DNA from: Alphaproteobacteria bacterium
Lineage (GTDB): Bacteria; Pseudomonadota; Alphaproteobacteria; UBA9219
Direction of reading: 5' to 3'
Assembly: GCA_028716765.1 (NCBI GenBank)
Contig: JAQUPC010000135.1
Location: forward strand, 1 to 5,030
DNA length: 5,030 bases
Made by a program: the position numbers and the translations under genes. Position 1 is the stretch's first letter. The number at the start of each line of letters is the position of its first letter. Shown piece after piece: positions 4,868 to 5,030 of this stretch. The notes below the pieces were generated by a model, which was not told where the DNA came from, did not search any database, and worked only from the letters and a program-made list of their open reading frames with translations.

Positions 4868-5030
4868 TCACCCCGCCATTTTCGCTACTTCCGCGGCGAA
4901 ATCGCAATCAGGAGCCTTTTCGATCCCTTCGCCGAGCTGGAAGCGGGCGAATCCCGCCAGTTTGACGGGCGCGCCAAAGTCCTTGGCTGCTTTTTCCACC
5001 ACCTGCTTCACGCGGCTTTCGCCGTCGACG
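4868..5030 (-). CDS. tsf: Elongation factor Ts, C-terminal end only (start beyond the right edge)
   Basis: EF-Ts is the nucleotide exchange factor that releases GDP from EF-Tu during translation. Only the last 53 residues are in the window: [18 protein letters not shown], then a C-terminal strand region with [12 protein letters not shown] and the closing [11 protein letters not shown]. The FxRFxLGEGIEK segment followed by DFAAEVA is the typical end of alphaproteobacterial EF-Ts. It closes with TGA followed at once by in-frame TAA, a double stop. In most Proteobacteria pyrH follows directly; here about 1.27 kb separates the tsf stop from the pyrH start. The upstream partner rpsB would be expected just outside the window. 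Confidence 0.95.
   Translation of the reverse strand, partial: VDGESRVKQVVEKAAKDFGAPVKLAGFARFQLGEGIEKAPDCDFAAEVAKMAG

Noticed and set aside
3660..4870. Insertion-sequence or attachment-site ends around the protease module
   Set aside because: I saw no flanking direct repeat, transposase, integrase or tRNA fragment, so transfer is suggested only by base composition and location.
1..5030. CRISPR array, riboswitch, tRNA or other structured RNA
   Set aside because: No regularly spaced repeats, no tRNA-like cloverleaf and no riboswitch core that I could recognise in any intergenic stretch.

Overview
The window looks like a piece of an alphaproteobacterial chromosome. Every gene I can support lies on the minus strand. 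The evidence for the group is the UMP kinase and ribosome recycling factor sequences, the order tsf > pyrH > frr, and CtrA-like (TTAA-N7-TTAA) and CcrM-like (GANTC) sites in one intergenic region. I cannot name a genus from sequence alone.

Read in the direction of transcription (high to low coordinates), the window opens with the last 53 residues of elongation factor Ts (tsf). Two AT-rich genes that do not normally sit in this cluster follow. The first is a cytosolic trypsin/HtrA-like serine protease with a complete His-Asp-Ser triad, no signal peptide and no PDZ domain. The second is a 96-residue protein with an exact 16-residue repeat, resembling the '4-fold beta flower' type of small domain, plus a proline-rich tail. 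The two share one base (TAATG), so they are almost certainly co-translated. The standard cluster then resumes with pyrH (UMP kinase) and frr (ribosome recycling factor), 4 bases apart.

After frr the usual uppS-cdsA continuation is missing. An orphan periplasmic solute-binding protein of the SBP_bac_3 family is there instead. A 230-base AT-rich intergenic region follows. It carries a hairpin over the upstream stop codon, a 16-bp perfect palindrome made of two overlapping TTAACCAT half-sites, three GANTC sites and one perfect TTAA-N7-TTAA site. This precedes a 108-residue protein of unknown function with a very strong ribosome binding site.

The last block is panD (aspartate 1-decarboxylase, for beta-alanine and pantothenate/CoA synthesis) with every catalytic residue I checked. 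One base after it begins a GNAT acetyltransferase that runs off the left edge.

The most interesting items are the protease/beta-flower pair wedged between tsf and pyrH (a plausible acquired conflict or regulatory module), the CtrA/CcrM-type control region of the unknown 108-residue protein, and the acetyltransferase coupled to panD. The last is interesting because a GNAT protein (PanZ/PanM) is known to drive PanD maturation in enterobacteria. No rRNA, tRNA, CRISPR array, insertion sequence or convincing intrinsic terminator was found. No gene-free stretch exceeds 300 bases.
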